Assembly (NCBI GenBank): GCA_030038995.1
Contig: JASHQS010000067.1
Span: 20,217-84,216, forward strand
Direction: 5' to 3'
From: Xanthobacteraceae bacterium
Lineage (GTDB): Bacteria; Pseudomonadota; Alphaproteobacteria; Rhizobiales; Xanthobacteraceae
Length of the DNA stretch: 64,000 nucleotides
Under the pieces are notes generated by a model that was not told where the DNA came from, did not search any database, and was given only the letters and a program-made list of their open reading frames with translations. The position numbers and the translations under genes were made by a program. Shown here piece after piece: positions 56,928 to 64,000 of this stretch. How positions within the stretch are numbered: the stretch's first letter is position 1; each line of letters starts with the position of its first letter.

Positions 56928-57707
56928 TCAAAATACGCCGGGGAATGCGCCTCCGTCGATCAGAACGTTCTGGCCGGTAATGTAACCGGCCTGGGCCGAG
57001 CATAGAAAGGCGCAAGTATTCCCGAGCTCGTCGGGGTCGCCGACGCGGTGCGCCGGCACCGCTTCGATGCGTTCCTTGAGCACTGCCTCGTAGCTGATGC
57101 GGCGCTTTTTGACCGTCGCCTCGACGTTGGAACGGAAGCGGTCGGTTTCGAAAATCCCCGGCAGCACGAAATTGATGGTGACGTTGGCGGCGGCGACCGA
57201 GCGGGCGATTCCGGCCAGAAACGCGGTCAGCCCGGCGCGCGCGCCGGAGGACAGATCGAGCCCGGCGATCGGCGCCTTCACGGAGCCCGAGGTGATGTTG
57301 ACGATCCGCCCGAATTTTTTGGCTACCATCGGGTCGATCACTTTCTGGATCAGCTCCACCGCCACGATCATGTTGGCGATCACGCCGTCGATCATCTTGC
57401 CCCGGTCGAGCTCGCGAAAATCGCGAAACGGCGGGCCGGCATTGTTGTTGACCAAAATGTCGGGCTCTGGGCAGGCGGCGAGCAGCGCCTTCTGGCCGTC
57501 GGCCGAGGCGACGTCGGCGGCGACCGGCGTGATTTTCGCCCCCGTGGCTTTGCGCAGCGCCGCGGCGGTGGCAGCGAGCCGGTCGCGGTCGCGGCCGTTG
57601 ACTACGACCTCGCAGCCGGCCGCCGCCAAAGCCTTGGCGCAGGCGCGGCCGAGCCCGCGGCTCGAAGCGCAGACGATGGCCTTGCGGCCGGCAATTCCAA
57701 GGTCCAT
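56928..57707 (-). CDS. Atypical SDR (BKR-like, without catalytic Tyr-Lys pair)
   Basis: A 259-residue SDR-fold protein. The cofactor motif is CASSRGLGRACA instead of TGxxxGxG. NNNAGPP, NITSGS and C-terminal GQNVLIDGGAFPGVF follow the SDR pattern. Where Tyr-x-x-x-Lys is expected it reads SSGARAG, so the classical pair is missing. A BKR-like SDR subgroup with imperfect cofactor and catalytic motifs is known, and this fits it. ATG 57707 has GGAGAG upstream. Activity is uncertain. Confidence 0.82.
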   Translation of the reverse strand: MDLGIAGRKAIVCASSRGLGRACAKALAAAGCEVVVNGRDRDRLAATAAALRKATGAKITPVAADVASADGQKALLAACPEPDILVNNNAGPPFRDFRELDRGKMIDGVIANMIVAVELIQKVIDPMVAKKFGRIVNITSGSVKAPIAGLDLSSGARAGLTAFLAGIARSVAAANVTINFVLPGIFETDRFRSNVEATVKKRRISYEAVLKERIEAVPAHRVGDPDELGNTCAFLCSAQAGYITGQNVLIDGGAFPGVF

Positions 57708-57840
57708 CGCAAAGCTCTCCCCGGCCCCCGGCCACGGCCTCGGCCGGCGTTGACGCGACAGCGCGGCATTCCGCCTGTATGTCCTGTTCTCGTAACTGGG
57801 CCGTCGCAAGTCAACGGCCGAGTGTGCTTGCGGGCCCGCT

Positions 57841-58593
57841 ATGCCGCCGATCCCCGACCTGTCGCTGCCGCAGCTGGCGCTGATCGCCGGCCTCGCAGCC
57901 GTTTCCGCCGTCGCCGGCGGGGTGGCAGGCTACGGCACCGGCGCGCTGATGCCGCTCGTCCTGGTGCCGCTGGTGGGCGCCGCCCCGGTGGTGCCGATCA
58001 TCGCCATTTCGGCGATGTTCACCAATTCGGCGCGCATCGTCGCCTTCCGCAAAAAACTCGTGCCGCGCCGCGCCGTCATTGCGCTGGTCGCGGCGCTGCC
58101 GACCTGCGCGCTCGGCGCCTGGCTCTATACACTATTGTCCGGCCGCGGCGCCGCCATCGTCATCGGCTCGACCTTGATCGCCACCGTGCCGCTGCGCCGC
58201 GTGCTCAAGCGGCGCGGCCGCCGGCTCGGCGAAAAAGGCTTCGCGGCGGCCGCGGCCGGCTGGGGAGTTTTCGTCGGCGGCACCACCGGGGCCGGCGTGA
58301 TCCTGCTGTCGCTGTTGATGGCGACGGGCCTCGAAGGCGCCGCCGTGATCGCGACCGACGCCATGGTCTCGGTCGTCATGGGCGTCATCAAGCTTACAGT
58401 GTTCGGCTTGGCCGGCGCGCTGACGCCGACAGTGTTGTTGGTCGGGCTCGTGATCGGCGGCATCGGCTTTCCCAGCACGTTTTTGGCGCGGCTGATCGTC
58501 GAGCGGCTGCCGGTGCCCGTGCACACCGCGATGCTCGACGCCGTCGTGCTCATCGGCGGCGGCGTGATGATCTTCGGCGCGCTGCGCGGATGA
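57841..58593 (+). CDS. TauE/SafE-family sulfite/organosulfur exporter-like permease
   Basis: A 250-residue membrane protein with about seven to eight hydrophobic helices. The repeated family pattern is seen in GGVAGYGTGALMPLVLVPLVG near the start and AGWGVFVGGTTGAGVILLSLLMATGLEGAAVIATDA in the second half. Members export sulfite or sulfonates such as sulfoacetate, or move other anions. It is divergent from the atypical SDR gene, with a gap of about 130 bases. Confidence 0.85.
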   Translation: MPPIPDLSLPQLALIAGLAAVSAVAGGVAGYGTGALMPLVLVPLVGAAPVVPIIAISAMFTNSARIVAFRKKLVPRRAVIALVAALPTCALGAWLYTLLSGRGAAIVIGSTLIATVPLRRVLKRRGRRLGEKGFAAAAAGWGVFVGGTTGAGVILLSLLMATGLEGAAVIATDAMVSVVMGVIKLTVFGLAGALTPTVLLVGLVIGGIGFPSTFLARLIVERLPVPVHTAMLDAVVLIGGGVMIFGALRG

Positions 58594-58601
58594 CCGCGCC
58601 G

Positions 58602-59543
58602 CTAGTGGACGAAAAGCTTAGGCGTGCAAGAGCTTACCAGAGAGCAAATAATCCCAGTTGGCTGATACCTGGCGCGAAATCCCTCGATTTCAAAGGTGGC
58701 CACGCTCATGAAATCGTTGAATCGCTGGCTCTGTAATATCGACCGCTCTTTCAAGTCTATGGACCCGGCGTCGGGCTTATTTGATTGGTCCGCATCCTTG
58801 CTGCCGCCGTTTGCCCACGAAAGTATTCTATTCATCTTGTAATGCGTGTCCTCAAAACAGTATTCCAGCGTAACAAGGTTGTCTTTGGCGTTTCTCCAGT
58901 CGATGACCACGTAGTCGTTATCGGGCAGCTGTCGCGGCTTTGGCCCGGAGCTCTCCTGTCCGAATACTGGCAGGTCAGTGTCGCAATGGAAAGGCAACTT
59001 GTGTAGAGTCGCGTTATTTGTTGGTTCGCGCTTGGCGCCGGCTGTCGTGACCGCAGGGTCGGGATCCCGCTGCGCGGCCGTATGGTTCAGCTCGCTTGGC
59101 AAATCGAGGTAAATTTCTATCTTTCGCGCAAGCCAAGGAGTATCTGCGCTCAGCTTGGTGAACGCGTCTTCGTAGCTTTGGTAGTCTTTAATCATTGTTT
59201 GCGCGCTGACCGCAGAGGCATCGCCGGCGCCTTGCTGCGGCGCCGAGGTGCCCGGGTGCGCCTCATAATAAGCCCAAATCAGTCTTTCCTGAAGCGCGAG
59301 CGCGCCCGACAATTCGGACACGGTGTCGGTCAGCGCCGACGTCGCCTTATCCAAATCGTCCTTGGCGAGATTGGTGACGCGGTCGTTGTATCCTGAAATG
59401 AACTGAAAGATGCCAACAAGTACGGTCGCCAGAACGCCAAGCACGGTCGCCAAAACGCCAAGCAGGGCCAGTTCGGACGCGGTTATCTTCTTAGTTCGGT
59501 GGCCCTCGCCGCCCGCCTTGTCGCTTGGCATTTCTGCCCCCAT
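58602..59543 (-). CDS. Membrane-anchored protein of unknown function
   Basis: A protein of about 313 residues with one membrane segment at about residues 25-50 (ALLGVLATVLGVLATVLVGIFQFI). A periplasmic or cytoplasmic helical region follows (DDLDKATSALTDTVSELSGALALQERLIW), then a soluble part with a few Cys. No known domain is recognised. GC content is slightly lower than that of its neighbours and it is not in an operon, so it may be acquired. The start (59543) is not certain; ATG 59531 has a better GGGGGCAGA spacing. Confidence 0.55.
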   Translation of the reverse strand: MGAEMPSDKAGGEGHRTKKITASELALLGVLATVLGVLATVLVGIFQFISGYNDRVTNLAKDDLDKATSALTDTVSELSGALALQERLIWAYYEAHPGTSAPQQGAGDASAVSAQTMIKDYQSYEDAFTKLSADTPWLARKIEIYLDLPSELNHTAAQRDPDPAVTTAGAKREPTNNATLHKLPFHCDTDLPVFGQESSGPKPRQLPDNDYVVIDWRNAKDNLVTLEYCFEDTHYKMNRILSWANGGSKDADQSNKPDAGSIDLKERSILQSQRFNDFMSVATFEIEGFRARYQPTGIICSLVSSCTPKLFVH

Positions 59544-59606
59544 GCCAACGAGTGCGGTCAATTAATGATTGATTTTAATGGAATTTGCGCGCCCAGGAAA
59601 GCGGCA

Positions 59607-60497
59607 TCACGGCCACTTCACCACGGGCGGCAGCGAGGACAGGATCGACTCGACGTTGCCGCCGGTGCGCAGGCCGAAAATTGTGCCGCGGTCGTACAAC
59701 AGGTTGAACTCGACGTAGCGGCCGCGGCGTATGAGCTGCTCGTCGCGTTCGGCCTCGCTCCACGGCGTCGTGAAATTTCTGCGCACCAGTTCGGGATAGA
59801 TGCGCAGAAAGGCGAGGCCGACGTCCTTGGTGAAGGCGAAGGTCTCGTCCCAACCGGTTTCCAGATAATCGTAAAAAATGCCGCCGATGCCGCGCATCTC
59901 GCCGCGGTGCTTTAGGAAAAAATACTCGTCGCACCATTTTTTGAATTTGTCGTAGGGCGCGATCGCCGGATGCGCGTCGCAGGCCGATTGCATCGCGGCA
60001 TGAAACGCGACGGTGTCGGGGTCGTCCTGGCTGCGGCGGCGTTCCAGCACGGGAGTAAGATCCGCGCCGCCGCCGAACCACGCCTTGGTGGTGACGACAA
60101 AGCGCGTGTTCATGTGCGCCGCCGGCACGTGCGGATTGTGCGGATGCGCGATCAGCGAAATGCCGGTGGCATAAAAACGCGGATCGACGGCCGCGCCCGG
60201 AATGTCGTTGCGCAATTCCGGCGCGAATTCGCCGAACACGGTCGAGACGTGCACGCCGATCTTCTCGAACACGCGGCCCGTCAGCATCGCCATGAAGCCG
60301 CCGCCGCCCGGTGTGCCGCCATGGTCGGTGCGGCGCCACGGCGTGTGGACGAAGCGGCCGGCCGGCCGGTCCGACAAGGGCGCGCCTGCCGGCAGCGAAT
60401 CCTCAACCTGTTCGAGCGCCCCGAGCAAACGGTCGCGCAGCGTTTCGAACCAGAGCCGGGCGCGCTCCTTGCGTTCGCTCATCGGGTCGGCGGCCAT
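59607..60497 (-). CDS. hemF: Oxygen-dependent coproporphyrinogen III oxidase
   Basis: A 296-residue protein matching HemF. Conserved stretches include [60 protein letters not shown] and GIGGIFYDY, then [20 protein letters not shown], the family's most conserved C-terminal part. It converts coproporphyrinogen III to protoporphyrinogen IX with oxygen. The start MAADPMSER (60497) with AAGG upstream is preferred over MSER (60482). It is followed upstream by trmL on the same strand. Confidence 0.97.
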   Translation of the reverse strand: MAADPMSERKERARLWFETLRDRLLGALEQVEDSLPAGAPLSDRPAGRFVHTPWRRTDHGGTPGGGGFMAMLTGRVFEKIGVHVSTVFGEFAPELRNDIPGAAVDPRFYATGISLIAHPHNPHVPAAHMNTRFVVTTKAWFGGGADLTPVLERRRSQDDPDTVAFHAAMQSACDAHPAIAPYDKFKKWCDEYFFLKHRGEMRGIGGIFYDYLETGWDETFAFTKDVGLAFLRIYPELVRRNFTTPWSEAERDEQLIRRGRYVEFNLLYDRGTIFGLRTGGNVESILSSLPPVVKWP

Positions 60498-60576
60498 GAT
60501 CGCCTTGTACCGGCTGCGGCCGGCACGGCATAGCTGCCGTTCCGGCGCCGCGCAACGCTCTTCATCCGGATCCGGA

Positions 60577-61035
60577 CTACGGCGCAAATCCGCGGGTCTG
60601 CCGCTGCGCCTCGCCGACCGCCATGGCGGCCGCGACCGCGACATTGAGCGAACGCAAGCCCGGCCGCATCGGGATGACGAGCCGCGCGTCGGCGGCGGCG
60701 TGCACTTGCGGCGGCGCGCCGGCCGATTCGCGGCCGAACAGCAGCACGTCGTCCGCCCGAAAAGCGTAGTCGAGATACGACTGCGTCGCGGCGGTGGTAA
60801 ACAGCACGAGGCGGCAACCGTGCTCCCGGCGCCAAGCCTCGAACGCCGGCCACGACGCATGGCGGACCAGCGCAACCGCATCGAGATAGTCCATCCCGGC
60901 GCGGCGAAAGGCGCGATCGGACACCGGAAAGCCGGCGGGCGCGATGATATGCGCCTCGATGCCGAGGCAGGCGGCAAGCCGCAGGATCGTGCCCGTATTC
61001 TGCGGGATATCGGGCTGAAAGAGGGCGATGCGCAT
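60577..61035 (-). CDS. trmL: tRNA (cytidine/uridine-2'-O)-methyltransferase TrmL
   Basis: A 152-residue SPOUT-class methyltransferase. The start [22 protein letters not shown] is the TrmL N-terminus, and the trefoil-knot SAM-binding end is [14 protein letters not shown] with [23 protein letters not shown]. It methylates the ribose of the wobble base in tRNA-Leu. ATG 61035 is used since upstream residues are not family-like. Confidence 0.95.
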   Translation of the reverse strand: MRIALFQPDIPQNTGTILRLAACLGIEAHIIAPAGFPVSDRAFRRAGMDYLDAVALVRHASWPAFEAWRREHGCRLVLFTTAATQSYLDYAFRADDVLLFGRESAGAPPQVHAAADARLVIPMRPGLRSLNVAVAAAMAVGEAQRQTRGFAP

Positions 61036-61250
61036 TGCTGCGGCGCCTTTGAGGCCACACTTGCGCTTAATCGGCAAGGGTGCCAATAGAACGCCGCCGG
61101 ATTGCGTCGCTGCCGACCTTCCCCAGGCCGGCGCGACCGGACCATCCGCCGCGCCCCTCGAGCCTTTCCCCCGCTACGGGGACAGGGCTAGAGAGGGAGG
61201 GACGTGCAGCGCGGGCGGTCGAACGGCAAGGCGGAAAGAGGGTCGAGACG
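61036..61250. other. Non-coding region upstream of the bc1 genes; expected Rieske gene absent
   Basis: About 215 bases between trmL and the possible petA remnant. No Rieske iron-sulfur protein is found on either strand, although it is usual here in relatives. It holds the hairpin listed at 61155-61196 and presumably a promoter for the bc1 genes. Confidence 0.5.
61155..61196. repeat. Hairpin-forming palindrome
   Basis: An imperfect inverted repeat CCCTCGAGCCTTTCCCCCG ... CGGGGACAGGGCTAGAGAGGG with a 3-base loop. It resembles the CCTCTCCCC-type intergenic repeats seen in these genomes, and could also be a terminator-like hairpin without a T-run. Confidence 0.5.
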
Positions 61251-61328
61251 GTGATTGTCATCTCAACGGCTGAGGCGGCGCGCCGCGACTTCCTTCTTTG
61301 CGTTCGTCTGGTTTCCCGTCAGGCTTAA
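61251..61328 (+). pseudogene. Possible remnant of the Rieske iron-sulfur protein gene (petA)
   Basis: A GTG-initiated 25-codon frame ending at TAA 61326-61328, with a GAGG about 9 bases upstream. It reads ISTAEAARRDFLL, which resembles the Tat-signal start of Rieske proteins (a Thr/Glu-rich head followed by RRDFL), then CVRLVSRQA. In the third frame the end has AFV and VR, like the YAFVSDTKVRIG-type C-terminus, but this is too short to prove. It stands just before petB, where petA belongs. The body with the Cys-His cluster ligands is absent. Confidence 0.4.
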
Positions 61329-61337
61329 GGTTCGACC

Positions 61338-62606
61338 ATGAGCGGACATGCCACCTACGAGCCGCGCAGCCCATTCATGAAATGGATGGAACGGCGGCTG
61401 CCGATCGCGAGCCTCGTCTATTCGTCGTTCATCGCCTATCCGACGCCGCGGAACCTGAACTATTGGTGGACCTTTGGCGGCATTCTCGCCTTCATGCTCA
61501 CCGTGCAGATCGTCACCGGCGTGGTGCTGGCGATGCATTACACGCCGAACGTCAATCTCGCCTTCAATTCCGTCGAAGCGATCATGCGCGACGTCAATTA
61601 CGGCTGGCTGTTGCGCTACATTCATTCGACCGGCGCCTCGTTCTTCTTCGTCGCCGTCTACATCCACATCGCGCGCGGCATGTATTACGGCTCCTACAAG
61701 GAGCCGCGCGAGGTGCTGTGGATTCTCGGCGTGATCTTGTTCCTGTTGATGGTCGTGACCGGCTTCATGGGCTACGTCCTGCCGTGGGGCCAGATGAGTT
61801 TTTGGGCCGCGACCGTGATCACCAACCTGTTTTCGGCGATCCCGGCGGTGGGCAGCGGCATCGTTACCTGGCTGTGGGGCGGCTACGCGGTCGGCAACCC
61901 GACGCTCAACCGCTTCTATTCGCTGCACTACCTGTTGCCGTTCGTCATCGCCGGCGTGGTCGTGCTGCACATCTGGGCGCTGCACATGGTCGGCCAGAAC
62001 AATCCGACCGGCGTCGAGCCGAAGACCGAGAAGGACACGGTGGCATTCACGCCTTACGCGACGGTCAAGGACGCGTTCTTCGTCGGCCTGTTCTGCATCG
62101 TGTTTGCCTGGTTCATCTTCTACATTCCGAACTACCTGATGCACTCCGACAACTACATTCCGGCCAATCCGGGCCAGACGCCGACCCACATCGTGCCGGA
62201 ATGGTATTACTTGCCGTTCTACGCGATCCTGCGCGGTATCCCGAACAAGCTGCTTGGCGTCATCGCGCTGGCAAGCTCGATCATCATCCTCGCCTTCATG
62301 CCGTGGCTCGATACGTCGGCGGTGCGTTCCGCCAAATACCGGCCGCTCTATCGCCAGTTCCTGTTCATCTTCTTCGCCGTGGTGATCGGGCTCGGTTATC
62401 TGGGTTCGCAGGAGCCGGCCGGCGGCTATGTGATCGCAGCGCGGCTGTTCACGCTCTACTATTTCGCCTTCTTCCTCATCATCCTGCCGCTGCTCGGCTA
62501 TTTCGAAAGGACCAAACCATTGCCGAACTCGATTACCGAATCGGTGCTGCGCAAGGGCGCGCCGATCGGCGCATCCGGGCCGCCGCCGGGCGGCGGCAAA
62601 GCGTAG
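61338..62606 (+). CDS. petB: Ubiquinol-cytochrome c reductase cytochrome b subunit
   Basis: A 422-residue integral membrane cytochrome b. It has the haem-binding His pairs in [23 protein letters not shown] (helix 2) and [19 protein letters not shown] (helix 4), the Qo-site PEWY ([10 protein letters not shown]) and about eight to nine helices. The C-terminal end after [11 protein letters not shown] is a short cytoplasmic tail. It oxidises quinol in complex III with petC and a Rieske protein. It begins after a gap of only nine bases following the possible petA remnant and precedes petC by 13 bases. Confidence 0.97.
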   Translation: MSGHATYEPRSPFMKWMERRLPIASLVYSSFIAYPTPRNLNYWWTFGGILAFMLTVQIVTGVVLAMHYTPNVNLAFNSVEAIMRDVNYGWLLRYIHSTGASFFFVAVYIHIARGMYYGSYKEPREVLWILGVILFLLMVVTGFMGYVLPWGQMSFWAATVITNLFSAIPAVGSGIVTWLWGGYAVGNPTLNRFYSLHYLLPFVIAGVVVLHIWALHMVGQNNPTGVEPKTEKDTVAFTPYATVKDAFFVGLFCIVFAWFIFYIPNYLMHSDNYIPANPGQTPTHIVPEWYYLPFYAILRGIPNKLLGVIALASSIIILAFMPWLDTSAVRSAKYRPLYRQFLFIFFAVVIGLGYLGSQEPAGGYVIAARLFTLYYFAFFLIILPLLGYFERTKPLPNSITESVLRKGAPIGASGPPPGGGKA

Positions 62607-62619
62607 CGGGAGCTGCATC

Positions 62620-63501
62620 ATGAATTCTTATCGTGAGCTCATGACCGCAGGCGTGTTGGCCGCGGCGCTCGCCGTCGGGACGATTCCCGCCCGCGCGCAG
62701 GAGGCCGTGGCGCCGCCGCTGCAGCATTGGTCGTTCGCCGGCCCATTCGGCCAATACGACCCCGAGCAATTGCAGCGCGGCTTTAAAATCTATCGCGAGG
62801 TGTGCTCGAACTGTCACAGCCTCAAGCTGTTGTCATTCCGCAACCTCGCCGATCCGGGCGGCCCGGGCTTCACCCAAGCGCAGGCCGCCGCCATCGCCGC
62901 AACCTTCCAGGTCACCGACGGCCCGAACGACCAGGGCCAGATGTTTCAGCGGCCCGGAAAGATTTCCGACTATTTCCCGCCGCCGTTCGCCAACGATCAG
63001 GCGGCGCGCGCCGCGCTCGGCGGCGGGTTGCCGCCGGACATGTCGACGCTCGCCAAGGCGCGCGGCTATGACCGCGGCTTTCCCTGGTTCGTCTTCGAGG
63101 CATTTACGGAGTACGAGGAGGGCGGGCCGGACTACATTCACGCCATCCTCAACGGCTACACCGATCCGCCGAAGGGCTTCGTGCTGCCGCCGGGCACGCA
63201 ATACAACAAGTATTTCCCGGGCCACGCCATCGCCATGCCCAAGCCGATCAACGACGGGCAGGTGAAATTCACCGATGGCACGCCGGAAACCGTCGACCAA
63301 TACGGCCGCGACGTCGCCGCCTTCCTGATGTGGGCGTCGGAGCCGAAGCTCGACGAGCGCAAGCGCCTCGGCTTCCAGGTGATGATCTATCTGATCGTGC
63401 TGTCGGCTCTGCTCTATTTCACCAAGAAGAAGATTTGGCACGAGGTCGAGCTGCATCCGGAGCTCGAAGAGTCGCGGGCGCCGGCCGAGTACGGACGCTG
63501 A
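62620..63501 (+). CDS. petC: Cytochrome c1
   Basis: A 293-residue c-type cytochrome. A signal peptide ends near ARA (residue 26); the haem site is CSNCHS (C62, C65, H66) and the axial Met is in AIAMPKPI. FLMWASEPKLDERKRLGFQVMIYLIVLSALLYF is the typical C-terminal anchor preceded by the MWxSEPKLDER-like signature. It forms complex III with cytochrome b, from which it is separated by 13 bases. In Bradyrhizobium b and c1 are one fused gene (fbcH), but not here. Confidence 0.97.
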   Translation: MNSYRELMTAGVLAAALAVGTIPARAQEAVAPPLQHWSFAGPFGQYDPEQLQRGFKIYREVCSNCHSLKLLSFRNLADPGGPGFTQAQAAAIAATFQVTDGPNDQGQMFQRPGKISDYFPPPFANDQAARAALGGGLPPDMSTLAKARGYDRGFPWFVFEAFTEYEEGGPDYIHAILNGYTDPPKGFVLPPGTQYNKYFPGHAIAMPKPINDGQVKFTDGTPETVDQYGRDVAAFLMWASEPKLDERKRLGFQVMIYLIVLSALLYFTKKKIWHEVELHPELEESRAPAEYGR

Positions 63502-63532
63502 CCGGGCCGGTGCCTGGGTAGCGGCGCTGCGA

Positions 63533-63838
63533 CTAAGCGAGGAACTTGCGAATCGCTACGATAACGTTTTGGCGATCGCGTTCTGCGAGATTGCCAAGGC
63601 GCTTTAGGATTATCTCATTTGGAAGCGTAAATACCTTCCAGCGAATGACACACGGACGATTGAGGCCGGCGCGCCGCAAGTCGTGAATTGTGATGTCGCT
63701 CGGCCATCGGGAGCGCGCTGCCGTCGTAATCATCACGCCGATCGAATGACGATGTGAGTCATTGAACTGCGTCTGCGAGAGAATAAGCGATGGTCTGCGT
63801 TTTCCGGCGGCGAGGTCGACGAATGGAAACGGCACCAA
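63533..63838 (-). CDS. PemK/MazF-family toxin with non-standard 5' end
   Basis: A 101-residue PemK/MazF-like toxin: VPFPFVDLAAGKRRPSLILSQ and DITIHDLRRAGLNRPCVIRWKVFTLP are family sequences. The usual N-terminal MKRGDVVLV start is missing. Upstream codons in frame give RRRRTLPEPA and then a TGA, so a TTG (63838) or GTG (63835) start must be used and no ribosome site is seen. No antitoxin gene is found upstream. It may be a decayed gene or use an unusual start. The intact core suggests that it may still be folded. Confidence 0.55.
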   Translation of the reverse strand: MVPFPFVDLAAGKRRPSLILSQTQFNDSHRHSIGVMITTAARSRWPSDITIHDLRRAGLNRPCVIRWKVFTLPNEIILKRLGNLAERDRQNVIVAIRKFLA

Positions 63839-63869
63839 GGCGGGCTCGGGCAGAGTTCGCCGACGGCGC

Positions 63870-64000
63870 TCAAAACGACCAGTGCCGCATCACCGACCCG
63901 CCATCGCCCACGGCGGCGGCGATCAGCGCCGTCACCAGCATGAGCAGAAAGCCGACGACGATCGCCGCCGGAATCGCCGCCAGCGCCGCTTTGATGAAAA
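63870..64000 (-). CDS. C-terminal end of a membrane protein, cut by window edge
   Basis: The minus strand reads an open frame from the right edge to TGA at 63870-63872, with one clear hydrophobic helix (AIPAAIVVGFLLMLVTALIAA) and a short tail ending MRHWSF. It is the 3' end of a gene that continues beyond base 64000. The family cannot be recognised from about 43 residues. Confidence 0.6.
   Translation of the reverse strand, partial: FIKAALAAIPAAIVVGFLLMLVTALIAAAVGDGGSVMRHWSF

Noticed and set aside
61080..61328. 82-codon plus-strand protein before petB
   Set aside because: Only its last 25 codons resemble anything (possible Rieske start); the first part is Arg/Pro-rich and lies in the hairpin region.

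Overview
The window reads as chromosomal DNA of a GC-rich alphaproteobacterium of the order Hyphomicrobiales (Rhizobiales), probably near the Bradyrhizobium/Xanthobacteraceae group. The evidence is the hemF-trmL-cytochrome bc1 neighbourhood, a Bug/TTT-type binding protein, TRAP permeases, a BKACE-family enzyme, and at least three families of dispersed palindromic repeats typical of these genomes. Cytochrome b and c1 are separate genes here, unlike the fused fbcH of Bradyrhizobium. This placement is inference; there is no rRNA in the window.

Region 1 (1-32.1 kb) is a large surface-glycan locus with accessory islands. It opens with a cut-off O-acetyltransferase gene, a secreted beta-helix protein, a NUDIX remnant beside a palindromic repeat, two methyltransferases and an SGNH esterase (partly lower in GC). 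A minus-strand group follows (hexapeptide acyltransferase, AAC(3)-like acetyltransferase, radical SAM/SPASM enzyme, GmhB-like phosphatase). Facing it is a tight plus-strand operon from 9.5 to 20.9 kb: transaldolase-like enzyme, two epimerases, a nucleotidyltransferase-kinase fusion in reversed HldE order, a Gfo/Idh oxidoreductase, a UDP-sugar dehydrogenase homologue without its catalytic Cys, a degenerate SDR, a methyltransferase, a split transketolase and a DegT aminotransferase. Together they look like a pathway that builds an unusual, perhaps higher-carbon or branched, activated amino sugar. Next come a G1 (eqolisin-type) peptidase with six C-terminal repeats, another methyltransferase, a beta-helix protein, an FkbM methyltransferase, a second radical SAM enzyme and a large GT-like protein.

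Region 2 (32.3-40.3 kb) is for export: a type V autotransporter with 17 tandem short repeats, then a type I secretion pair (HlyD-like adaptor and ABC exporter) and a small exported protein.

Region 3 (40.3-47.4 kb) is uptake and catabolism: a Bug binding protein beside an ornithine cyclodeaminase remnant, a BKACE enzyme with an SDR, tRNA-Val, a TRAP permease pair whose receptor gene is a remnant, dsbB and tRNA-Leu.

Region 4 (47.5-55.2 kb) returns to glycans (GT4 glycosyltransferase, UDP-xylose synthase-like enzyme, carbamoyltransferase), followed by a one-polypeptide type IIG-like restriction-modification enzyme and a small divergent gene.

Region 5 (55.4-64 kb) holds an FAA hydrolase, a ParDE toxin-antitoxin pair, an atypical SDR, a TauE/SafE permease, a membrane protein of unknown function, hemF, trmL and the bc1 genes petB and petC. 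The Rieske gene petA normally expected before petB is missing, and only a short possible remnant is seen. A MazF-like toxin gene with an odd 5' end and a cut-off membrane protein close the window.
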